Origin: Candidatus Neomicrothrix sp. UBA7388
Lineage (GTDB): Bacteria; Actinomycetota; Acidimicrobiia; Acidimicrobiales; Poriferisodalaceae
NCBI GenBank assembly: GCA_002470695.1
Contig: DKNM01000016.1
Span: 1-5,022, forward strand
Reading direction: 5' to 3'
Length of the DNA stretch: 5,022 bases
Shown: one piece after another, positions 1-4,812 of the stretch
Numbering within the stretch: the stretch's first letter is position 1
How the letters are laid out: the number at the start of each line of letters is the position of its first letter
Notes under the pieces: model-generated
Seen by the model: only the letters and a program-made list of their open reading frames with translations
Told to the model about the DNA's origin: nothing
Databases searched by the model: none
Position numbers and translations under genes: made by a program

Positions 1-2
1 TC

Positions 3-974
3 GATCTCTCACAGAAGCGCACACCTGAACTACTAAGGGAACTTGCACAAAAGTGCGACATCATCGTCGAGAATTTTCGCCCCGGCGTAATGGCGAAATA
101 TGGGTTGGACTACGAAAATCTCAGCGAAGGAAACCCGCGACTCGTTTACTGCAGCATTACTGGATTCGGACAGACTGGTCCTTGGGCCAAACGAAGAGCA
201 TACGCGCCAATAGGGCATTTGGAATCTGGATTTGTCGAATATGACCGACGTAAGAACGAGCGCTTAGCGCGTCAGCCCGCGTCGGTGCTGGGCGATTCGG
301 TAACCGCCTTGTCGGCTGCGGCATCAATAAACGCATTGCTAGTTCAGGCAGAGCGGACAGGAAAGGGCGGGTACTTGGACGTATGCATGATCGAATCGCT
401 GGTGTACATCCAAGAATGGGTCTCAACAGAACTAGCAGGTGGTTGGGAGATCACCAACGGTGGCTTCTGTCACGAATCTCCGATACTCGAACTCCCGGAT
501 GGGCAATTGTGGGGCGTAGCGGGTAGCCCAATTGCTTGGTTCTCAGACCTTGCTAAGGCCATTGGCCGGCCAGAATTAATCAATGATCCGCGCTTCGCTG
601 AACCCGTGGTAAGAGAACAATACAAGGAAGAAATAATTGCAATGCTCACCGAATGGGCTTCATCTTTTGCCAATTTCGACGAATTTTTAACAGCTCTTGA
701 GAGCAAGTCGCCGTTCACGGCTGCGCAGATGATCTCTATTGATGATTTAGCTTCGTCTGAGTGGGCGGGCCATAGAGAACTTCTGGTTGGTACTAATACT
801 GAATTGCGGATCCCAGCGAGAAACGCGCAGGGCGTCGATATTGGCACTAATGGAAGGTTAGCTCGTCGGGGAGCGGACAACGAATTGGTGCTGTCTACAG
901 TGCTTGGGCTCACTGAATCCGAAATTGATTTATTGAAAGAAGCTGGAGTCTTGCTTTCGGCTTCAGGGCCCTAG
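3..974 (+). CDS. Class III (CaiB/BaiF family) CoA-transferase, 5' truncated
   Basis: Family III CoA-transferases move CoA between a carboxylic acid and an acyl-CoA in the cytoplasm through an enzyme-bound aspartyl/glutamyl-CoA anhydride; the family also includes acyl-CoA racemases. The gene enters from the left edge, leaving 323 codons of a family usually near 380-450 residues, so the N-terminal part of the Rossmann-like domain is missing. Visible signatures are ENFRPG (nt 69-86), NPRLVYCSITGFGQTGP (nt 132-182), a GDSVTAL segment near nt 291, and GKGGYLDVCMIES (nt 360-398). The last carries the acidic residues at the position of the family nucleophile; whether the Asp or the following Glu is catalytic cannot be settled by eye. 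The C-terminal IGRPELINDPRF and LGLTESEIDLLKEAGVL segments are also typical. The usual LGEH-like motif before the last helix reads RRGADNE here, a divergence. The frame stays open to the edge, so the internal ATG at 90 is not the start. Substrate unknown. Confidence 0.95.
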   Translation, partial: DLSQKRTPELLRELAQKCDIIVENFRPGVMAKYGLDYENLSEGNPRLVYCSITGFGQTGPWAKRRAYAPIGHLESGFVEYDRRKNERLARQPASVLGDSVTALSAAASINALLVQAERTGKGGYLDVCMIESLVYIQEWVSTELAGGWEITNGGFCHESPILELPDGQLWGVAGSPIAWFSDLAKAIGRPELINDPRFAEPVVREQYKEEIIAMLTEWASSFANFDEFLTALESKSPFTAAQMISIDDLASSEWAGHRELLVGTNTELRIPARNAQGVDIGTNGRLARRGADNELVLSTVLGLTESEIDLLKEAGVLLSASGP

Positions 975-978
975 CTGC

Positions 979-982
979 GAGG
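979..982 (+). promoter_or_regulatory. Shine-Dalgarno-like GAGG favouring the GTG start at 991
   Basis: GAGG ends 8 nt before the GTG at 991 and 14 nt before the in-frame ATG at 997, so it fits GTG better. This gene follows its upstream neighbour by only 16 nt, so it is probably translated from a leadered polycistronic message. The other complete genes here lack such a site. Confidence 0.5.
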
Positions 983-990
983 CTCTTGGC

Positions 991-1842
991 GTGGATATGA
1001 GTCAAGCAGAAAATGATTCTCCGGTCGTAAAGATCCATGATGCCTCGGACCCGAGGATTAAGGAATTTCAAGGTCTCCGTGACAAAGAGCTAAGGCGGCT
1101 CCGCGAACTTCCTGATGGAGATATGGCGGGAGTGTTTATAGCGGAGGGAGATCTCGTGATCGAACGTGCTCTAGCGGCCGGGTACAAACTCCGCTCAGTG
1201 CTTGTTGATGGAAAAAGAAACCAGCCACTCCCTGACTCGTTAAAAACGGTAAAGGTATTTGCGGCGAGCGATGAGGTCCTCGAGGAGATAGCCGGATATC
1301 ACTCGTATAGAGGCGCTTTGGGCTGCTTCTACCGAAAAAAAACAGAGTCTTGTGAAGAACTTCTCGCTGATAAAAGCCTCAAAACCTTTGTGGTCGTCGA
1401 AGGGATCAACAACCCAACAAACATGGGCGTAATCATTCGTTGCGCAGCGGGACTCAGCGTTGACGCAATACTGCTTAGTCCTGACTCTATTGACCCCTTG
1501 TCGCGTCGGTGTTGTCGTGTGTCCATGGGTACTGGATTTGCTATTCCCTATGCATGGATGGATGAAGTTGGTCAGGGATTAGAACAGGCCAAGAATGCCT
1601 CAATCGAAGTGTTAGCTCTTACCCCCAGCGTTGACGCAGCCGATATAAGCACGTTCCGTTGCTCGCGTGACCAAAGAGTGGCTGTCATGCTCGGCGCGGA
1701 AGGGCCCGGCCTCACTCAATTGGCACTGCAAGCCGCTAGTCAGCAGATCCGCATCCCTATGTCTAGCGACACTGATTCTCTTAACGTTGGTAATGCGGCG
1801 GCGATAGCTCTCTACTGTCTTCGGCAAGCAAGAGATGCCTAA
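991..1842 (+). CDS. SpoU/TrmH-family RNA 2'-O-methyltransferase
   Basis: Predicted SPOUT (trefoil-knot) enzyme that transfers a methyl group from S-adenosylmethionine to a ribose 2'-OH in tRNA or rRNA. All three family motifs are present in the 283-residue product. Motif 1 is NNPTNMGVIIR at residues 140-150, with Arg150 the likely catalytic arginine. Motif 2 is LGAEGPGL at 234-241. Motif 3 is IPMSSDTDSLNVGNAAAI at 255-272. Motifs 2 and 3 form the knot and the SAM site, and the enzyme is expected to be a dimer. Residues 1-130 resemble the RNA-substrate-binding N-terminal domain of the family (VFIAEGDLVIERAL at 48-61). Length is normal. The start is GTG at 991, supported by GAGG 8 nt upstream; ATG at 997 is the alternative and removes two residues. 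It follows the CoA-transferase by 16 nt, so an operon is likely although the functions look unrelated. The target nucleotide, and hence any gene name, cannot be assigned. Confidence 0.95.
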   Translation: MDMSQAENDSPVVKIHDASDPRIKEFQGLRDKELRRLRELPDGDMAGVFIAEGDLVIERALAAGYKLRSVLVDGKRNQPLPDSLKTVKVFAASDEVLEEIAGYHSYRGALGCFYRKKTESCEELLADKSLKTFVVVEGINNPTNMGVIIRCAAGLSVDAILLSPDSIDPLSRRCCRVSMGTGFAIPYAWMDEVGQGLEQAKNASIEVLALTPSVDAADISTFRCSRDQRVAVMLGAEGPGLTQLALQAASQQIRIPMSSDTDSLNVGNAAAIALYCLRQARDA

Positions 1843-1879
1843 AAGCTGGCGGAAGGTGCTCGTTTTGTGGCTCGGCAAC

Positions 1880-1885
1880 TAATAT
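1880..1885 (+). promoter_or_regulatory. Predicted leaderless -10 element TAATAT
   Basis: TAATAT lies exactly 6 nt before the GTG at 1892, which would put the transcription start at or next to that codon. The first T overlaps the end of an in-frame TAA (1880-1882). No convincing -35 box was found. The same hexamer-to-start spacing recurs upstream of three other genes here, which supports the call. Confidence 0.55.
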
Positions 1886-1891
1886 TTGGTC

Positions 1892-2662
1892 GTGCAAACT
1901 CTATGTGACGACCTAGTAGCTGAGACCGACGCGCTAACCGACATAGTCAAAGAGTTCAGTGATGAACAGTGGCTTCAACCGACCGTGGCAGAAGGTTGGG
2001 ACACCCTCGAAACAATCTTGCACCTCGGTGCTACCGATCTGGCTTGTTACATGGCGGTTGATGATCCCGTTGCATTTGGCTCTCTCCGCGAAAGCCTGGC
2101 TAAAGGAGAAATTTCTGTCCACGATGCTCCGGGAATTGAAGTCAGGGAAAAGTCTGGCCCCAAGCTTTGGGAATGGTTCATCGAAGGCCGAACTCAAATG
2201 GTTGAAGCACTCAGAAAATTAGACCCCAAGCAGCGGATTGTTTGGCTGGGCCCAGAAATCGGAGCTTTGTCCTTGGCGACAAGCCGGTTATTGGAGACAT
2301 GGACCCATTCCCATGACATCGCTGACACTTTTGGACGTAGCTACCCTCAAACAGATCGACTACGACACATAGCTCATATTGGTTTCGTAACGCGAGCATT
2401 TAGCTATGTGAATAGGGGGCTAGCTGCTCCTTCCGAACCAGTTCGAGTCGAATTGGATGCTCCGAGTGGAGAAACATGGGTCTGGGGGCCCGAAGAATCG
2501 GCAAATAGTGTTACTGGAAGTGCTTACGAGTTTTGCAAGGTAGTGACTCGACGAACGCCGGTTGCGGACTCTCGCCTTGAAATCCAAGGTGAACTTGCTT
2601 GGCAATGGATGGAGATCGCACAACCTTGGATTGAGCCACCAAGGATAAGTGATCAGGCTTAA
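1892..2662 (+). CDS. TIGR03084-family metal-binding protein (DinB / mycothiol-isomerase-like)
   Basis: Matches the actinobacterial TIGR03084 pattern: a four-helix DinB-like N-terminal domain related to mycothiol-dependent maleylpyruvate isomerase (MDMPI), plus the family's C-terminal domain. Numbering from GTG 1892 (256 residues), the diagnostic segments are TVAEGWDTLETILHLGATD (31-49), ETWTHSHDIADTFG (135-148) and YEFCKVVTRR (212-221). His44 with Glu135-x3-His139 reproduces the spacing of the zinc ligands known in MDMPI (His, then E-x3-H), so a bound metal is predicted. Family members are suspected of acting with thiol cofactors, but no reaction is established. Cytoplasmic; no signal peptide or membrane segment. 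In-frame TAA at 1880 limits the start to TTG 1886 or GTG 1892. GTG is preferred because it sits 6 nt after a TAATAT hexamer; TTG 1886 would directly abut that hexamer. The gene lies 49 nt after the methyltransferase and probably has its own promoter. Function is inferred from family only. Confidence 0.85.
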   Translation: MQTLCDDLVAETDALTDIVKEFSDEQWLQPTVAEGWDTLETILHLGATDLACYMAVDDPVAFGSLRESLAKGEISVHDAPGIEVREKSGPKLWEWFIEGRTQMVEALRKLDPKQRIVWLGPEIGALSLATSRLLETWTHSHDIADTFGRSYPQTDRLRHIAHIGFVTRAFSYVNRGLAAPSEPVRVELDAPSGETWVWGPEESANSVTGSAYEFCKVVTRRTPVADSRLEIQGELAWQWMEIAQPWIEPPRISDQA

Positions 2663-2731
2663 ATGAAGTCTGACTCAGCGGGAATCTACGAGCAGGGTTG
2701 CGCAAATGGAGCCGCGATAAAAGAGTTTCAT

Positions 2732-2737
2732 TAGACT
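2732..2737 (+). promoter_or_regulatory. Possible leaderless -10 element TAGACT
   Basis: TAGACT (TANNNT pattern) ends 7 nt before the GTG at 2745, and no Shine-Dalgarno sequence precedes that start. It is one nt further away than the other predicted sites and a poorer match to TATAAT, and there is no recognisable -35. It is the weakest of the five hexamers. Confidence 0.35.
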
Positions 2738-2744
2738 TCGATAC

Positions 2745-3011
2745 GTGAGTGACGCCCTTTCTGGTAAAGACCTTCGGAGGTTGGCAGACTTCGTTGATAC
2801 GTCAAGTTTTGGTGTCCGTCGTAGGCTCCCTGACGAAGAGATCAGAAGAATCGCGAGACATTTAGCGATCAGTCAAGATGAGTTGCGCTCACTATTGGCA
2901 GAGCGTGCAGATGAGGCGGAAGATCCGATTGATGAGCTCAATGCAATCGAGTCAAGGATAGAAAAAATCTCGGAGGAGCTAGATCTTCTTTCCAGGGCCT
3001 TTCCGGAGTAG
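2745..3011 (+). CDS. Small helical protein of unknown function (88 aa)
   Basis: I do not recognise this protein. The 88-residue product has no signal peptide or hydrophobic segment and is dominated by charged, helix-forming residues. Residues 7-55 (KDLRRLADFV, DEEIRRIARHLAISQDELRSLL) look like two or three short amphipathic helices. Residues 60-86 (PIDELNAIESRIEKISEEL onward) show heptad-like spacing compatible with a short coiled coil, suggesting oligomerisation or a partner-binding role. GTG at 2745 is the only standard start after the in-frame TAA at 2718 that keeps the whole helical region. The gene begins 82 nt after the TIGR03084 gene and converges on the dehydrogenase, with 54 nt between the stop codons. 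The protein-like composition and the upstream TAGACT favour a real gene, but no homology supports it. Confidence 0.65.
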   Translation: MSDALSGKDLRRLADFVDTSSFGVRRRLPDEEIRRIARHLAISQDELRSLLAERADEAEDPIDELNAIESRIEKISEELDLLSRAFPE

Positions 3012-3065
3012 CTGAAGTGATGAGCTGCGCGACCCGGAACTTCGTTGGTCTATTCGTTGCTGAAC

Positions 3066-3857
3066 TCAAAAAGTGTTTGTTACCTCTGCGAACTGGTGAG
3101 CCGTGTGGGGGAAGCCAGCGACAGCTTTGACGATTCGACCCGAGTATCCAGATGTTGCGATCCCTAAGTGAGCTGTCGCTATATGCGAGGGATCAGCCAT
3201 TCCTGGCGGAACAGAGCCATCAAAGACTCGAGTCATCGGAGTTGCGACACCGCCAGGGCACACTGCATTAATCATTATGTTCTTGCGCCTCAAAGAGGTC
3301 GTGGATGCCCTGACTAGGCCAACGGCAGCCCATTTAGTCATGCTGTAAACGGGGTCAGGTGACCAAGGTATGAGACCAGCGATGCTCGCCGTAACCGTAA
3401 TTGAGCCACCGCCGAGACGATCAAAGACTGGTACAAGTGCATGCAGGCCGAACGCCACCCCGTCCACATTGACGCCACGCGCTCTTTCGTAAAGATCTAA
3501 ATCCCATTCGCCTGGATCGTCGGGCGTTCGTTCGAAGTCAATTGGGTCTCTGAACTCCACCCCTGCATTCAGAATTGCAATATCGAGTTGATCGATAGCT
3601 TCCACGGCAGATTTCCAAGATTCGCGCGACGTCACATCGAGTTCGATATAAAGGCCATTAATCTCGTCTGCTAACGCCTGCCCCGCTCCGCCTGGAAGGT
3701 CAGAGACGAGAACTTTGGCTCCATCGCTGGCAGCTAATCGCGCTGTGGCGGCGCCAATACCTGAGGCAGCGCCTGTGATCAGGACAACTTTGTCTTCTAG
3801 CTTCCACGTTTGTTGATCTGGTAATTCGAGAAGAGGTGTATTGGGAGAACCGGTCAT
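3066..3857 (-). CDS. Classical short-chain dehydrogenase/reductase (SDR), probably NAD-dependent
   Basis: Cytoplasmic Rossmann-fold oxidoreductase interconverting an alcohol and a carbonyl; substrate unknown. The 263-residue product holds every classical SDR element in order: TGAASGIG dinucleotide loop (28-35), Asp53 at the end of the second strand (VLVSD), which favours NAD over NADP, LDV (73-75), NAG (97-99), and the catalytic tetrad Asn130, Ser158, Tyr171, Lys175 (YSMTK), followed by NAVCPGGVATPM (197-208). An N-terminal extension of about 20 residues precedes the first strand. The C-terminus (SGRIVKAVAGFP onward) lacks the usual VDGG ending and loosely recalls 15-hydroxyprostaglandin-dehydrogenase-like members. 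The ATG at 3857 is supported by TATGAT 6 nt upstream. The gene starts 39 nt after the stop of the same-strand M41-like gene and appears to have its own promoter in that gap. Family assignment is firm; the specific activity is not. Confidence 0.95.
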   Translation of the reverse strand: MTGSPNTPLLELPDQQTWKLEDKVVLITGAASGIGAATARLAASDGAKVLVSDLPGGAGQALADEINGLYIELDVTSRESWKSAVEAIDQLDIAILNAGVEFRDPIDFERTPDDPGEWDLDLYERARGVNVDGVAFGLHALVPVFDRLGGGSITVTASIAGLIPWSPDPVYSMTKWAAVGLVRASTTSLRRKNIMINAVCPGGVATPMTRVFDGSVPPGMADPSHIATAHLGIATSGYSGRIVKAVAGFPHTAHQFAEVTNTF

Positions 3858-3863
3858 AGAGCG

Positions 3864-3891
3864 ATCATAAGCGCATTTTGGATTGAGTGAA
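3864..3891 (-). promoter_or_regulatory. Predicted leaderless promoter of the SDR gene (-35 TTCACT, -10 TATGAT)
   Basis: On the minus strand TATGAT (3869-3864) matches the -10 consensus at five of six bases and ends exactly 6 nt before the ATG at 3857. TTCACT (3891-3886), four of six bases of TTGACA, lies 16 nt further upstream. Both elements fit inside the 39-nt gap after the M41-like gene. There is no Shine-Dalgarno sequence, so a leaderless message is predicted. This is the best promoter in the window. Confidence 0.6.
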
Positions 3892-3896
3892 TCCGA

Positions 3897-4475
3897 TTAA
3901 TCGTGGGGCCGAAGGGAACGGACTATCTCCCCAGTCAAAGATTTCTGTTCAAGTAAGGCGCTCGCAACTGCGTCGAGCCATACTCGATTTTCCTCCAATG
4001 ATGACCGAACTTCATCTTCCCAGAGTTCTCTGACTCTAGATACAACGCGACCTAAGTCTTCAATTTCCATCCCAAGATCGATGTCGTAGTAGATCTCGCT
4101 GGTTAAGCGTTCGTCAAAAAATCTCCCGGCTACACCAAAAACGTTGCGTGTAATCACACTGATCATGTTCAAGTCGGTTGTGAGCCAGGCAAGGTCAAAG
4201 GACCCGGTCGCTAAATCTTGTGACACGGCACCTGCTAGATACGCCTTGGTCCGGCGGATAACCCAATCTTTGATCTCCTCAAATTCAGGGTCTCCCGAAG
4301 AGTACTGGCGAAATTGGAGTTGATTAAAAACCGGGTCCGGCATCGCTGGCCAACGACACACGCCGAGATTTTGATCCGTCCACCGTATGGTGACCGCTAG
4401 ACACTCGAAGCCAACCAATTCGCCAACTACTGCGTGACCCGCGACGTGTAGCGCAGAAGTTTCGTCACTAAACAT
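3897..4475 (-). CDS. Stand-alone FtsH (M41)-like domain with a mutated HExxH motif; predicted pseudo-peptidase
   Basis: The 192-residue product aligns by eye with the C-terminal zinc-peptidase domain of FtsH but has no AAA+ ATPase domain and no transmembrane segment. ALHVAGHAVVGELVG (8-22) corresponds to FtsH HEAGHAVV. YLAGAVSQDLATG followed by TTDLNMISVITRNVFG (79-114) corresponds to the LAGRAAEEL region and the helix with the third metal ligand, here Asp101. ENRVWLDAVASALLEQKSLTG (162-182) corresponds to the FtsH tail that ends in a LDALAxALLExETLTGEE-type segment. His10, His14 and Asp101, the expected zinc ligands, are kept, but the catalytic Glu is Val11 (codon GTC, two changes from either Glu codon). 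Metal binding without hydrolysis is therefore likely. ATG 4475 is the first standard start after an in-frame TGA about 45 nt upstream, so no AAA+ domain has been missed. TATTGT lies 6 nt upstream of the ATG. Role unknown; a binding or regulatory function is inference. Confidence 0.75.
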   Translation of the reverse strand: MFSDETSALHVAGHAVVGELVGFECLAVTIRWTDQNLGVCRWPAMPDPVFNQLQFRQYSSGDPEFEEIKDWVIRRTKAYLAGAVSQDLATGSFDLAWLTTDLNMISVITRNVFGVAGRFFDERLTSEIYYDIDLGMEIEDLGRVVSRVRELWEDEVRSSLEENRVWLDAVASALLEQKSLTGEIVRSLRPHD

Positions 4476-4481
4476 TGTCCA

Positions 4482-4487
4482 ACAATA
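4482..4487 (-). promoter_or_regulatory. Predicted leaderless -10 element TATTGT
   Basis: On the minus strand TATTGT ends exactly 6 nt before the ATG at 4475. No clear -35 or Shine-Dalgarno sequence is seen. It lies in the 78-nt divergent spacer shared with the small gene starting at 4554. Confidence 0.5.
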
Positions 4488-4541
4488 GATCTCAGCGGCG
4501 AAGTGGATTGAGTATTGTCACATCACCTACTAAACGTTTGC

Positions 4542-4547
4542 TAAGTT
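4542..4547 (+). promoter_or_regulatory. Predicted leaderless -10 element TAAGTT
   Basis: TAAGTT ends exactly 6 nt before the ATG at 4554. A TTGTCA at 4515-4520 resembles a -35 box, but the 21-nt gap is too long for a standard promoter, so only the -10 is proposed. It supports expression of the small downstream gene. Confidence 0.45.
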
Positions 4548-4553
4548 ATTTAC

Positions 4554-4772
4554 ATGTTGGAGTTCCTTACACCAGATCTAGCTAGCGGCGAGCCCACTCG
4601 TCGCAAGAGCAAAGCCGTTCCTTCTGAGGGGTTTTGGAGTCGGCTAGCCAAGAGGCTGCTATTCCGTTTAGATGTCGGAACAGTCGATCGTCCAGCGACT
4701 CTTTACCTCTCTTCCGTTGACCTAGTGCCTATGGGAACTTGGGTTGTGGTCGGCCCAGAAAAGTCTGACTAG
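4554..4772 (+). CDS. Small basic protein of unknown function (72 aa)
   Basis: Not recognised. The 72-residue product has a polar, Arg/Lys-rich N-terminal part (TRRKSKAVPSEG, 15-26), an amphipathic stretch (FWSRLAKRLLFRLD, 27-40) that could form a helix on a membrane surface or protein partner, and a more hydrophobic C-terminal part (ATLYLSSVDLVPMGTWVVVG, 48-67) with beta-like alternation. That last part is too polar for a convincing transmembrane helix. No Cys or His cluster suggests metal binding. It is transcribed divergently from the M41-like gene across 78 nt and converges on the repeat-protein gene, with 40 nt between stop codons. The TAAGTT hexamer 6 nt upstream of the ATG argues for a real leaderless gene. 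Without homology it could still be a chance reading frame. Confidence 0.55.
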   Translation: MLEFLTPDLASGEPTRRKSKAVPSEGFWSRLAKRLLFRLDVGTVDRPATLYLSSVDLVPMGTWVVVGPEKSD

Positions 4773-4812
4773 CGCAACTTAGGTCGGGCCATAACACCGA
4801 GGCTTTGATTTG

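Noticed and set aside
157..426. 89-residue minus-strand open frame rich in Arg and Pro
   Set aside because: It is antisense to the ENFRPG/NPRLVYCS region of the CoA-transferase and its composition is that of a shadow frame.
470..913. 147-residue open frame on the minus strand opposite the CoA-transferase
   Set aside because: It is antisense to a clearly conserved coding region, and its Ser-rich translation shows no family motif; it is a shadow of the real gene.
1612..1878. 88-residue minus-strand open frame over the end of the methyltransferase gene
   Set aside because: It covers SpoU motifs 2 and 3 on the opposite strand and has no domain features of its own.
1959..2222. 87-residue plus-strand open frame inside the TIGR03084 gene
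   Set aside because: It overlaps conserved metal-site sequence in another frame and shows no recognisable motif or start signal.
3012..3065. Possible bidirectional terminator between the convergent genes
   Set aside because: Only a short gaagt/acttc pairing with a long loop is present, with no strong GC stem or T tract.
4515..4547. Full promoter TTGTCA / TAAGTT for the 72-residue gene
   Set aside because: The 21-nt gap between boxes is too long for a normal sigma-70-type promoter; only the -10 hexamer was kept.
4751..4791. ggccc/gggcc pairing after the 72-residue gene as a terminator
   Set aside because: The arms pair over only about 5 bp across a long loop, and the similar ggtcggcc and ggtcgggcc strings are mostly a direct repeat, not a hairpin.
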